Made by a program: the position numbers and the translations under genes. From Natrinema salsiterrestre (GTDB lineage: Archaea; Halobacteriota; Halobacteria; Halobacteriales; Natrialbaceae), in contig NZ_JAMQOT010000001.1 of assembly GCF_029502005.1 (NCBI RefSeq), positions 372,001 through 436,000 of the forward strand: a DNA stretch of 64,000 nucleotides. Reading direction: 5' to 3'. The notes under the pieces are model-generated. The model was not told where the DNA came from. It saw only the letters and a program-made list of their open reading frames with translations, and made no database searches. How positions within the stretch are numbered: position 1 is the stretch's first letter; each line of letters begins with the position of its first letter. Positions 1 to 8,142 of the stretch are shown here, piece by piece.

Positions 1-511
1 TCGCCTGAATGAGATAGAAGACGAACGCCGGGCCGCTCCCGTTGACCGCGGTCGCGATGTCCATCTCCTCTTCGTCGATCTCGGCGAACTCGCCGGCGTC
101 GTCGAGCAGCGCTCGCACCTCGTCGGTGATGCCGTCGGTGGTCACGGCCGCGGCCATGTCACCGGTCTCGGCGGCGAGGTTCGGCATGATCCGGACGACG
201 TTCGCGTCGGTCCGCGATTCGACGTAGTCGGTAGAGACGCCCGCAGCGATAGTGAGCAGCGTCTGCTCGGGCGAGAGATCGAGATCCTCGAGGACCGCGC
301 CGACGATGTCCGGTTTCACCGCGAGGACGACCACGTCGGCGTCGGACGCCTCGGACACGTCCGACGTCGTGCGGTCGACGTAGTCGGCGACCCCCTCGAG
401 GGCGTCGGGATCGAGGTCGCACGCGACTATCGTATGGTTCCCGGACCGCCAGAGGCCCTTGATCAGGGCGCTCCCCATGTTGCCACAACCGATAACGCTC
501 GTCTGTACCAT
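1..511 (-). CDS. proC: Pyrroline-5-carboxylate reductase (C-terminus outside window)
   Basis: Catalyses the last step of proline synthesis, the NAD(P)H reduction of 1-pyrroline-5-carboxylate, in the cytoplasm. The protein opens with a Rossmann motif, VIGCGNMGSALIKG, close to the start, and later shows the VLAVKP segment and the AAVNGSGPAF segment that are characteristic of ProC. The ATG at 511 is the only sensible start, directly before the Rossmann fold. The reading frame runs off the left edge of the window, so about 170 of the usual 250-280 residues are visible and the C-terminal dimerisation helices are missing. No frameshift is seen. Confidence 0.93.
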   Translation of the reverse strand, partial: MVQTSVIGCGNMGSALIKGLWRSGNHTIVACDLDPDALEGVADYVDRTTSDVSEASDADVVVLAVKPDIVGAVLEDLDLSPEQTLLTIAAGVSTDYVESRTDANVVRIMPNLAAETGDMAAAVTTDGITDEVRALLDDAGEFAEIDEEEMDIATAVNGSGPAFVFYLIQA

Positions 512-567
512 CTTGTCTAGGGTGAGGAACCGAGGGAGACATACCAACTTTGGTTTCGATCCCCCAG

Positions 568-1269
568 TCATACCGGGTGGAATCCGAGAAGCACCGAGGA
601 GATCGCCTCGACGATCTCCTCCCAGATCGAAATTCCCGTCAGGATCTCCAACACGGTATCGAGCCCGAAAAAGACGAAGAGTCCCGCGCCGGCGAGGTGG
701 GCCAGTCTGGCGTCGAAGCGGTGAGAGAATCGGTGGAAAAAGTAGGCGTTGGCCGCGCTCACGGGAACGATCGCGAGCATCTCGCCGACCCAGATCGCGG
801 GGTGGGCCCCGTACTGCACCGCGAGCCCGATCGTGACGAGCTGTGTTTTGTCACCGAACTCCCCGACGGCCATCAGGGCGAAGATCGGAACGAACCCGCG
901 GAGGTACGGCGGCACATCGTGGCCGAAGATCGAGACGTCGATCTCGTCGGCCGTCGCCGCGCCGCCGTTGGCCACCGCCGATCGCTCGCTCGTCTCGGGG
1001 GCCGACCTGACGAGCAACGCCGCAAAGAGGAGAAACAACCCCGCCGTGACCGCGTCGAGGTAGACGGGGGGTAACAGGCCCTGGATCGCCGCTCCGAAGA
1101 GGATCTCGAGGGCCGTCCAGCCGGCGAAGGCACTCGCCGCGGCGGCGACCACGATCCGAGGATCGTATCGCGTCGCCAGCCCCGCGATGATGAACTGCAC
1201 CTTCTCGCCGGGGAGCACCGACAGCTGCAGGACGAACGCGGCGACGAGGATCTCGAGCCAGCCAGTCAT
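568..1269 (-). CDS. GDT1/TMEM165 (UPF0016) family membrane transporter
   Basis: A 233-residue polytopic membrane protein with the duplicated architecture of the UPF0016/GDT1 family, whose studied members move Mn2+ or Ca2+ across membranes. Each half of the family normally carries an E-x-G-D-K/R-T/S motif. Here the second half has the full form (GEFGDKTQL), while the first half has a degenerate form (LPGEKVQF), in which Gly-Asp is lost. An acidic loop of about 30 residues separates the halves. It lies 56 bp from proC, on the same strand. Family assignment is firm; the transported ion is inferred only from relatives. Confidence 0.85.
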   Translation of the reverse strand: MTGWLEILVAAFVLQLSVLPGEKVQFIIAGLATRYDPRIVVAAAASAFAGWTALEILFGAAIQGLLPPVYLDAVTAGLFLLFAALLVRSAPETSERSAVANGGAATADEIDVSIFGHDVPPYLRGFVPIFALMAVGEFGDKTQLVTIGLAVQYGAHPAIWVGEMLAIVPVSAANAYFFHRFSHRFDARLAHLAGAGLFVFFGLDTVLEILTGISIWEEIVEAISSVLLGFHPV

Positions 1270-1561
1270 CCGTGAAAGGTGCTGCAGGGATGCTGTCGCA
1301 CAGCGATATTACCGGTCACGTCGAGGTTTAGCCGCGTCTAATGTTTATGTGTTTTCGTCTACCGGATGGGTGTCACGGGCCAAACTACGGATGTATGACC
1401 GATGAGGACGTCGAACGACGGACGATTGGTCGAGTTGGCGTGCCGGTTCGGAATCGCGTTCGAGCCGTCCCCCAATCGCGGGGCGCTCGAGTTGACCGCT
1501 ATCGAATCGGCGGCCGCCTCGGGGAGAGGGACTCGAGACGAATCGCGTTCCCGGTCACCAG

Positions 1562-3163
1562 TCACTCCATCGGGGAGACGTCGGTCACCGTCCCCACGCC
1601 CTTGCTGCGGCCCTCGCGGAAGACGAACTTCTGGCCTTCCTCGACGAGGTACGGGCGGAACTTGAACTCGACGGTGGTCTTGCCGGTGTCGCCCGGCAGC
1701 AGCCGACCGTCTTCGGGGTAGAACGCGGCGGCCTCGCCGATCGTCTCGAGGTGGACGACCGGCTCGTACCCCTCCCCGATTCGGGTGGGGTGGTTGAGCA
1801 CCATGACTTCGGCCTCGAACTCGCGGATCGGTTCGGGGTCGGCGTCGCGGGGGAGCAAGACCATGCCGCGCTCGATCGCGCTCTCCTGAATTCCCTTCAA
1901 CGCGATGCCGACGATCCGGCCCGCCTGGGCCTTGTCGACCCGATGGTAGTGCATCTCGATCGAGCGGACCTCGACCTCCTGAAATCGCCCGTCGGACATC
2001 GGCCCGATCAGGAGTTCGTCGCCGGCCTCGACCTCACCGGCCATCACGGTCCCCGACGCGACCGCGCCGACGCCCGTGACCGAGTAGCTCCGATCGACGT
2101 ACATCCGGAACTCGCCGGTGTCCCGGGAGGTCTTGGGCAGCCGATCGAACAGTTCGTCCAGCGTCTCGAGGCCGTCCATCGTGATCGCACTGGTTTCGAC
2201 GATGGGGACCACCCGCTCGCTGATCTCCTCGACGGCGGCGTCGATGCCGTGACGGGAAACCCGCAACGGTGACTTGTCGACGTCGCGGAGGAGCCGTTCG
2301 ACCTCGCGTTCGACCTCCTCGACGCGCTCCTCGTCGACGGTGTCGGTCTTCGTGATCGCGACGATCGTCGGGAGATCGGTGGCGAGCAGGACGCCGAGGT
2401 GCTCCCGCGTCGTTCGCGTCGGCCCGTCGTCGGCGGCGACGACCAGCAGCCCGTAGTCGAGTTTCTGCCCGACCAGCCCGCGGATCGTCGTTCGGAGCCA
2501 CGGCTCGTGGCCGACGGTGTCGACGAACGAGACGAGCCGATCGGCTTCCTGCACGACCTCCGCCCGGTCGGATTTGCGATTCGGATTCCGGACCCGGACC
2601 GGTCCCTCGTCGTCGAAGCCGTAGACGGCGTAGGACAGATCGGCGGAGAGGCCCCGCTCGACCTCGTGGGGCTGGACGTCGAGGAACGCGCGGGTCGCGC
2701 CGTCCCCGTCGTCGGGCTTGCCCGTCACGAGCGATCCGACGAGCGTACTCTTGCCGTGGTCGACGTGGCCCGCCGTCCCGACGACGACGTGTTCGTCGTC
2801 AGTCTCGAGGACGCCGCCCTCGCGAACCTGCGCGACTCCTACCAGTCCCTCGTTGATCCCCCACGTCTGGACGTCTTCGATATGTGCGTCGGCCTCCTCG
2901 GCCAGCAGGGAGAGAACGTCCATCGTCTCGGAGAAGGTGTCGGGATCGACGCCGGCGAGCCCGCCGTCGTCGGTGACGCCGACGACGTACGTCGCCTCGC
3001 CGTCGCCCGAGAGGAGTCGATGTCGGAGTTGCGCGGCCAGGCTCTCCCGTCGTCCACCCTCGAGGTGGACGTCTCGCGACAATCGTTCCTTGAATTCGAC
3101 GTTGCCACCGTCCTGTTCGCCACGGTCCAGGGCTCGCTCGAGGAGAGCCCGGTCACGGCTCAT
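1562..3163 (-). CDS. GTPBP1-like translational GTPase
   Basis: A 533-residue GTP-binding protein of the elongation-factor superfamily. After an N-terminal region of about 125 residues, the G domain shows G1 GHVDHGKS (about residues 132-139), G3 DTVGHE and G4 TKTD, followed by two beta-barrel domains resembling EF-Tu domains 2 and 3. This layout matches the GTPBP1/GTPBP2-like proteins common in haloarchaea, which are thought to act in translation or RNA surveillance. The ATG at 3163 is preferred over an upstream in-frame start because an AT-rich promoter-like element (TATATTGATATC) lies at about 3201-3213. The C-terminus ends in a short acidic tail. Confidence 0.85.
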   Translation of the reverse strand: MSRDRALLERALDRGEQDGGNVEFKERLSRDVHLEGGRRESLAAQLRHRLLSGDGEATYVVGVTDDGGLAGVDPDTFSETMDVLSLLAEEADAHIEDVQTWGINEGLVGVAQVREGGVLETDDEHVVVGTAGHVDHGKSTLVGSLVTGKPDDGDGATRAFLDVQPHEVERGLSADLSYAVYGFDDEGPVRVRNPNRKSDRAEVVQEADRLVSFVDTVGHEPWLRTTIRGLVGQKLDYGLLVVAADDGPTRTTREHLGVLLATDLPTIVAITKTDTVDEERVEEVEREVERLLRDVDKSPLRVSRHGIDAAVEEISERVVPIVETSAITMDGLETLDELFDRLPKTSRDTGEFRMYVDRSYSVTGVGAVASGTVMAGEVEAGDELLIGPMSDGRFQEVEVRSIEMHYHRVDKAQAGRIVGIALKGIQESAIERGMVLLPRDADPEPIREFEAEVMVLNHPTRIGEGYEPVVHLETIGEAAAFYPEDGRLLPGDTGKTTVEFKFRPYLVEEGQKFVFREGRSKGVGTVTDVSPME

Positions 3164-3390
3164 ACGCGCTGGTAGTTGGGCACATGGCAAAAGCCTTCCC
3201 GTATATTGATATCATGTGTCACGATTCGTCCGTCGTATCGCGGAAAAATACGCCGTTACCCGCTCTTCCGCGTTCCTGAAAAAAGCGGCTCGTCGGCGCG
3301 GTCGCTCGGTTCGGTCTCGAGTTCAGAGCCGACCGTCGACCCGAACGCGCCGGGCTCGCTTTCAAGCCCTTCGAGTCCGTACCCCGAGGT

Positions 3391-3570
3391 ATGAGCGTCA
3401 GTGGCCTCTGTCAGATCTGTGAATCCCGTCCGGCCCAGGAGCAGTGCTCGAACTGCGGGACGCTCGCTTGCGAGGTCCACTTCAAGGAGACCGTGGATCT
3501 CTGTGCCGATTGTGCCTCGCAAGCACAGCCGGGGCCGGGGAACGACGACGTAGAGATCAACCGGTTCTAG
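3391..3570 (+). CDS. Small HIT-type zinc-finger protein
   Basis: A 59-residue protein made almost entirely of cysteine pairs: CQIC, CSNC, then C-x3-H and CADC. This pattern of eight potential ligands resembles the HIT-type or B-box-like treble-clef fingers that bind two zinc ions. The ATG is preceded by an AT-poor leader with CCGAGGT close to the start. It is transcribed divergently from the GTPase gene and is followed 23 bp later by another small gene on the same strand. A protein-protein or RNA interaction role is likely, but nothing in the sequence identifies a partner. Confidence 0.72.
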   Translation: MSVSGLCQICESRPAQEQCSNCGTLACEVHFKETVDLCADCASQAQPGPGNDDVEINRF

Positions 3571-3593
3571 CCGATCCGGGACGGCACAGCCCA

Positions 3594-3890
3594 GTGGAGA
3601 CCGTGACATCGATTCGCGATCTGCTCGGCGACGCACTCGGCATCGGCGAGACGTATCGCCTCCGACTCGAGGAACGCGACGGCCGGCTCGTCGCCGACCA
3701 TCCGTGGGATGCCAGCCCGATGGATATCGCCGTCGTCGAGGGGCTGGATCGACTCGAGGAGCGACCGCCGGCGGAGCCGGTCGCGGTCGAGATCATCGAT
3801 CGGGTGATCGGTGACCGGATCGCCGGACGGGTCGTCGACACCGATCCGACTCGCGCGATGGACGCCGACGATCGCGCGTCGGACCGCTAA
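3594..3890 (+). CDS. Conserved hypothetical protein, acidic, 98 aa
   Basis: A small acidic protein with no motif I recognise. The frame has a GTG at 3594 and another at 3603, and no ATG in a sensible position, so the start is GTG. Codon use (G/C in third position, many GAC/GAG codons) is that of real haloarchaeal genes. It probably forms a two-gene unit with the zinc-finger gene just upstream. Its stop overlaps that of the convergent pyrF gene by 4 bp. Function unknown. Confidence 0.6.
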   Translation: METVTSIRDLLGDALGIGETYRLRLEERDGRLVADHPWDASPMDIAVVEGLDRLEERPPAEPVAVEIIDRVIGDRIAGRVVDTDPTRAMDADDRASDR

Positions 3891-4687
3891 CGTCGATACC
3901 GATTGAGCCGCTTTTTGAGTCGCTTCGCGGCCTGCCCGCTCGCGCTCGCGAACTCCTCGCCGTCGTTTTCACCGGCGAAAATGATTCCGCGCGATGAGTT
4001 GATCAGGCCGACGCCGTCGGCCAGCCCGTGCTCCACGGCCGCCTCGGCGTCACCGCCCTGCGCTCCGATGCCGGGAACGAGGAAGGGGAGATCGGACACC
4101 TGCTCGCGCAGCTCCTCGAGCTCCTCGGGCTGGGTCGCGCCGACGACGAGCCCGACGTTGTCGTTCTCGTTCCAGAGATCCGCCAGCGCCGCGACTCGTT
4201 CGTAGACCGGTTCGCCCGTCTCGAGTTCGAGGTCCTGGATATCGGCTCCGCCCGGGTTCGATGTCCGACAGAGAACGAAGACGCCGGACTCCTCGTCCGC
4301 CAGAAACGGCTGCAGGGAGTCTCGGCCCATATAGGGGTTGACCGTGATCGCGTCGGCCGTCTCGAGCAACTGTGCGTACTGGCGGGTCGTGTTGCCGATG
4401 TCGGCGCGCTTGGCGTCCAGCAGGACCGGGACGTCCTTGCCGTGAGCGTAGGCGATCGTTTCCTCGAGGGCGCGCCAGCCGTCGGGATCCTCGTAGAAGG
4501 CCGCGTTGGGCTTGAAAACGGCGGCGTGTTCGTGGGTCGCGTCGATGATGCGGCGGTTGAACGCCCACCGCGGGAGGTCGTACTCCCGGAGGTGCTCGGG
4601 GAGACGCGACGGGTCTGGATCGAGGCCGACCGAGACCACGCTGTCGACCGTTCGGATGCGGTCGTGCAAGCGGTCGAAGAAGTTCAT
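3887..4687 (-). CDS. pyrF: Orotidine 5'-phosphate decarboxylase
   Basis: Decarboxylates orotidine monophosphate to UMP, the final step of de novo pyrimidine synthesis. The 266-residue TIM-barrel protein contains the catalytic Lys/Asp cluster LLDAKRADIGNT, the phosphate-binding PGIGAQGG segment and the C-terminal SSRGIIFA motif. The length and the substrate loop fit the longer archaeal/bacterial type-2 form. The ATG at 4687 (MNFFDRLHDRI) is chosen because family members start there; the upstream in-frame codons encode an Arg-rich stretch unlike the family. Convergent with the small hypothetical gene, 4-bp overlap. Confidence 0.94.
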   Translation of the reverse strand: MNFFDRLHDRIRTVDSVVSVGLDPDPSRLPEHLREYDLPRWAFNRRIIDATHEHAAVFKPNAAFYEDPDGWRALEETIAYAHGKDVPVLLDAKRADIGNTTRQYAQLLETADAITVNPYMGRDSLQPFLADEESGVFVLCRTSNPGGADIQDLELETGEPVYERVAALADLWNENDNVGLVVGATQPEELEELREQVSDLPFLVPGIGAQGGDAEAAVEHGLADGVGLINSSRGIIFAGENDGEEFASASGQAAKRLKKRLNRYRR

Positions 4688-4903
4688 GCCGGGAGTGACC
4701 TCCCGACGGTCGAAAAGGTTGCTATCTTTACGCAGCGAGAGATCTCGCCGTGTACGGTGAGGAGGACGGGACACCGTCTGCGGAGACGATTCGCCGCCGA
4801 GTCGATCCGTCCGATCGGTCATCGACCGTGAGGGTTGCGAACAGTGGTCGTTCCAAATTCTTTAGACGGCAACTACTTCATTCGGATCGTGATCGGGTAC
4901 CGC

Positions 4904-5164
4904 ATGGGAATTCGACAGGACGCGGTGTCGCTTTCGCGTCGGCTCCGCGAACGGGTCCGGTCGGCGGTCAGGGACTCCGGAGACGGACGGGAAGACCGAA
5001 CGGACCCCGAGGACGACACGGGATCCGCGGTCGAATCGAGCGGCAACCTCTTCCAGTGTTCTCGATGCAGTGCCGTCTACATCGCCGCCGAGAAGCACGT
5101 CTGTCCCCACTGTGAGACCGAAGTAGACCAGGTTCGGTCGACCCTGGCGTGTAACGACCGATAG
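4904..5164 (+). CDS. Zinc-ribbon protein, 86 aa
   Basis: A small protein with a basic N-terminal 25 residues, an acidic linker and a C-terminal zinc ribbon, CSRCSAVYIAAEKHVCPHC, near residues 52-70. The two CxxC knuckles are 13 residues apart, so one zinc ion would be bound. The ATG at 4904 is chosen because the upstream in-frame extension is hydrophobic and lacks conservation-like composition. It is transcribed away from pyrF and has no obvious operon partner. Function unknown; such stand-alone ribbons are frequent in haloarchaea. Confidence 0.68.
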   Translation: MGIRQDAVSLSRRLRERVRSAVRDSGDGREDRTDPEDDTGSAVESSGNLFQCSRCSAVYIAAEKHVCPHCETEVDQVRSTLACNDR

Positions 5165-5209
5165 CCGACCGCTCTCGACCGTCGGTACAATCGTTTCCGA
5201 ACCGGTCGC

Positions 5210-5635
5210 TCACTCGGACGGCTCGAGGACTTCGATCAGGTTCCCCTCGGGATCGCGGAGGAACATGATCGTCGTCCCGCTCTCGGTCGTCCGGGGCTCG
5301 CTGATCGTCGGGACGTCCTCGGGGAGGGCCTCCGCGAACGCCTCGAGATCGGCGACCGAGAGACCGACGTGCGTCGCGCCCGGTTGGTTGAGTCCCGCCG
5401 GGGGAGATCCCCTCGCTTCGGGCTCGTACTCGACGAGTTCGATCCGTGCCCCGTCGGCCTCGAGGTGTGCGAAGTCCGCGCTCGCACCCTCGACGTCGAC
5501 GGCGTCGGCGAAGGCCTCGCCGCCGACGCTGAACCGGTTCGCAACGGCGAGTCCGAGGACGTCCCGGTAGAAGGCGAGCGTCTCCTCGAGATCCGAGACG
5601 GTGATACCGACGTGATGTGCGCTGAGATCTGCCAT
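5210..5635 (-). CDS. VOC-superfamily (glyoxalase/bleomycin-resistance fold) protein
   Basis: A 141-residue single-chain VOC protein with two beta-alpha-beta-beta-beta modules. Metal-ligand positions of the fold are occupied: His in HHVGITVSDLE near the start, Glu in IELVEY, His in THVGLSVADLE, and Glu in NLIEVLEP at the end. This is the set used by glyoxalase I and methylmalonyl-CoA epimerase. The exact reaction cannot be read from the sequence. It is the last gene of a minus-strand series that includes a larger VOC dioxygenase, a hydrolase and a HAD dehalogenase-like protein. Confidence 0.82.
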   Translation of the reverse strand: MADLSAHHVGITVSDLEETLAFYRDVLGLAVANRFSVGGEAFADAVDVEGASADFAHLEADGARIELVEYEPEARGSPPAGLNQPGATHVGLSVADLEAFAEALPEDVPTISEPRTTESGTTIMFLRDPEGNLIEVLEPSE

Positions 5636-5730
5636 CGTCGAGTGGTACGAGCGGGCGGGAAAAACGCTTCCGTCTGTCGGTCGTCCGAACAGGTCGGTTT
5701 CGCGTCGTCACCCCGCTCCTCGTCCGCGAG

Positions 5731-6657
5731 CTACTCCGCCGAGAGGTCGGGCAGTCCCGCTTCGATCTCGCCGCGTCGGTCTTCCAACCACTCGGGGAGG
5801 ACGAGGCGCTCGCCGAGTTCCTCGAGGTCCTCGTCGACCGTGTATCCCGGCTCCTCGGTCGCGAACTCGAAGAGCACGCCGCCGTGTTCGCGGACGTAGA
5901 CGGACTCGAACCACTTCCGATCGATGATCTCGGTCGGCCGGAGCCCCTGTCCGGAGAGGACGTCGCGCCACTCGGACTGCTCGTCCGCAGTCGTCTGGAA
6001 CGCCACGTGATGGACGGTCCCGGCGCCAGGTTGGCCGCGAGGGGCCTGCGGTTCCTCCAGAATGTCGACGACGTAGCCGAGGTCGCCGCTGCTCTCGTAT
6101 CGGCGGCGGCTCCCGTCCTCGTCAGTCTGGCTGTACCCCATCGCCCTCAAAACTTCCTCCGTCGGCCCGGCCGTCGCCAGCGACAGCGTCACGCCGAAGA
6201 AGCCCCGAATCGCGTGCTCATCCGGAACCGACCCTTCGGGCGGGTCGCCGGCGGGCGCATCGGACCGGGCGACGAGCTCGAGCGGGAGTCCGTCGGGGTC
6301 CTCGAACGAAATGACGGTGTCGCCGAACCGCTCGTGTTCTTCGGCGTCGACGCCGGCGTCCGCGAGGCGATCCGTCCAGAACTCGACCGCGTCTTCCGGG
6401 ATCAGGAAGGTGACCGCGCTCGCCTGTCCCGTGCCGACCTGTCCCTGCCGGGCGTCGGGATAGGGGAAGAACGTCATGCTCGTTCCGGGGCTCCCGCCGT
6501 GATCGCCGTAGAACAGGTGATAGACCGAGACGTCGTCCTGATTGACGCTTCGCTTTACCAGCCGAAGGCCGAGCGTCTCGGTGTAGAACTCGAGGTTACG
6601 GCGGGGATCGCTGCCGATGGCGGTCACGTGGTGGATGCCGGGAATGGCTGCTGGCAT
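5731..6657 (-). CDS. Ring-cleaving dioxygenase, MhqO/LinE-like VOC protein
   Basis: A 308-residue tandem VOC protein of the type annotated as extradiol ring-cleaving dioxygenase (MhqO, LinE, PcpA relatives), which open hydroquinones with Fe(II). The metal ligands are visible as His in GIHHVTAI at residue 8-9, His in VHHVAFQT in the C-terminal half, and Glu in VLFEFATE. The start is placed at the ATG at 6657, because upstream codons lie inside a tandem DNA repeat and encode no conserved residues. It is 139 bp downstream of the hydrolase gene and 95 bp upstream of the second VOC gene. Confidence 0.85.
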   Translation of the reverse strand: MPAAIPGIHHVTAIGSDPRRNLEFYTETLGLRLVKRSVNQDDVSVYHLFYGDHGGSPGTSMTFFPYPDARQGQVGTGQASAVTFLIPEDAVEFWTDRLADAGVDAEEHERFGDTVISFEDPDGLPLELVARSDAPAGDPPEGSVPDEHAIRGFFGVTLSLATAGPTEEVLRAMGYSQTDEDGSRRRYESSGDLGYVVDILEEPQAPRGQPGAGTVHHVAFQTTADEQSEWRDVLSGQGLRPTEIIDRKWFESVYVREHGGVLFEFATEEPGYTVDEDLEELGERLVLPEWLEDRRGEIEAGLPDLSAE

Positions 6658-6686
6658 GCGGGAACGTACGGACTTCGGTCGGAATA

Positions 6687-6780
6687 ATCCCGGGGCCGGA
6701 CCCGCAACCGACCCTTCAGTCATCCCGGGGCCGGACCCGCAACCGACCCTTCAGTCATCCCGGGGCCGGACCCGCAGCCG
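6687..6780 (+). repeat. Tandem repeat, 35-bp unit, about 2.7 copies
   Basis: Three consecutive copies begin at 6687, 6722 and 6757, each starting ATCCCGGGGCCGGACCCGCA. The first two are identical over 35 bp and the third, partial copy has one difference. The array fills most of the space between the hydrolase gene and the dioxygenase gene. Each unit contains a potential hairpin around GGGGCC/GGACCC. The unit can be read as MTEGSVAGPAPG on the minus strand, but nothing suggests that it is translated. Confidence 0.9.
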
Positions 6781-6796
6781 CCGACTCGAACGTCGG

Positions 6797-7633
6797 TCAG
6801 CCCCCAGCGAGGAACTCGCGGAGGCGGTCGCCGTAGGCGTCCGGCCGGTCGGCCATGACCCAGTGGTTCGCGTCGTCCAGCCCGACGAGTTCCGTGTCGG
6901 CGATGTCCTCGTCCAGCCGCTCGGCGTAGGAGATCGGCTGGAACTCGTCGTCGGCACCCCACAGCAGGAGCGTTCGGGCCGTAATCTCGCTCGGGTCGAT
7001 CTCGGTCGTGTGACTCGTGTTCGTCCCGATCGCGTTTCGCGAGACCGAAACGACCGCCTCCTCGGAGTCCCAGGGGGCGAGCATCCCCTCGACGAACGCC
7101 TCGTCGGGCTCGCCGGCCAGGGTATCCCGAAAGAGCCCCTCGAGCATCTCCTGCAGATCGTCGGGACTCATCCCATCGATCGTCGACGGCAGCCCGAGGT
7201 CGACGATCGTCTGAATCGGCCACGAGTCGTAACAGACGCCGTTCGAGAGCACGAGCGTCTCGACCGCATCGGGGTTGTGTGCGGCGTAGCGGAGCCCCAC
7301 GCCACCGCCGAGATCGTGTCCGACGAACGTGATCGTCTCGAGCCCCAGTTCCTCGAGCAGGCCGTCGATCATGGCCTCCTGGGCCCGGATCGATCGGTCG
7401 AAGCCGTCGTGCATCGCCGAGTTCCCGTAGCCGACCATATCCGGCGCTATGACCCTGTACTCGTCCGAAAGAGGCGGTGCGACCTCGCGAAAGAGGAACG
7501 ACGACGTCGGAATGCCGTGGCAGAACACCACCGGGTCGCCGTCGCCGTCGTCGTAGTAGGCCACCTCGAGTTCGTGATCGTCCACGGTAACGGTCGTCTT
7601 CTCCTGACCGTCGGACCAGGTTTCGTACTCCAT
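6797..7633 (-). CDS. Alpha/beta hydrolase with Asp nucleophile (dehalogenase/epoxide-hydrolase-like)
   Basis: A 278-residue alpha/beta hydrolase. The oxyanion segment is HGIPTSSFLFR (residues 39-49), the nucleophile elbow is GHDLGGG with Asp107, and the catalytic His is in ANHWVM near residue 258. An Asp nucleophile points to C-halogen or epoxide chemistry through a covalent ester. The two halide-binding residues of haloalkane dehalogenases (Asn after His-Gly and Trp after the Asp) are Ile and Leu here, so true haloalkane dehalogenation is doubtful. The ATG at 7633 begins the conserved part. It sits between the dioxygenase and HTH genes on the same strand. Confidence 0.83.
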   Translation of the reverse strand: MEYETWSDGQEKTTVTVDDHELEVAYYDDGDGDPVVFCHGIPTSSFLFREVAPPLSDEYRVIAPDMVGYGNSAMHDGFDRSIRAQEAMIDGLLEELGLETITFVGHDLGGGVGLRYAAHNPDAVETLVLSNGVCYDSWPIQTIVDLGLPSTIDGMSPDDLQEMLEGLFRDTLAGEPDEAFVEGMLAPWDSEEAVVSVSRNAIGTNTSHTTEIDPSEITARTLLLWGADDEFQPISYAERLDEDIADTELVGLDDANHWVMADRPDAYGDRLREFLAGG

Positions 7634-7734
7634 GCCGTGTCGCGCTGCCACGCCGGTGTCAATAGAGGTTGGCGTCGGTCGGAATTCGGACGTATTCGCG
7701 GCGATCGTCGGTCGGGCGGATCCGACCGATCGGA

Positions 7735-8025
7735 TCACGCCCGCGCGTCTCGAGTCTCCGCCCTCGCAAACAGGTCGTCGTTGAGCGAGTAGACGTGCTG
7801 TCTGGCGTCGGAAAACGAGATCTGCGAGTCGACGAGGTCGTGTTCCTCGAGTCGCTTCAGTGCGTACCGGACCGTTCGGGTGGGGAGCATGGTTTCCGTC
7901 GCGAGCCGTGACTGCGTGAGCGCGCCCTCGTGTGCGAGGACCGTCAGCACGAGTTTGGCGCTCGGCGGCGTGTCGTCGACGGCGTCCGGGGCTGTGTCCG
8001 CGGTGAGAACGACCTGATCACTCAT
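7735..8025 (-). CDS. MarR/TrmB-like winged-helix regulator, 96 aa
   Basis: A small protein with one winged helix: LTQSRLATETMLPTRTVRYALKRLEEHDLVD forms helices 2, 3 and the wing start (about residues 35-66). It has no ligand-binding domain, as in the short haloarchaeal MarR-type proteins. The ATG at 8025 starts MSDQVVLTAD. It lies 101 bp upstream of the hydrolase gene and may regulate the surrounding hydrolase/dioxygenase/HAD genes; this is inferred from position only. Confidence 0.78.
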   Translation of the reverse strand: MSDQVVLTADTAPDAVDDTPPSAKLVLTVLAHEGALTQSRLATETMLPTRTVRYALKRLEEHDLVDSQISFSDARQHVYSLNDDLFARAETRDARA

Positions 8026-8142
8026 GTATCGATTCTCTCGCCACGGATCGGCTTGAATGACTCTCGGCAATGCACGGGCCTCGCACAGCCGCGGCTGAAC
8101 TCGAGCCACAACGGCAGCAGTAGCGGTATCTCGAGGACCGCG

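Noticed and set aside
1341-1721. Plus-strand ORFs in the space after the GDT1-type gene
   Set aside because: They run into the antisense of the GTPase gene and have no codon-bias support.
6687-6780. CRISPR-like array
   Set aside because: The units are directly abutting without spacers, so it is a plain tandem repeat; no cas genes are present.
6797-7633. True haloalkane dehalogenase
   Set aside because: Both standard halide-binding residues are missing, so only the broader Asp-nucleophile hydrolase class is claimed.
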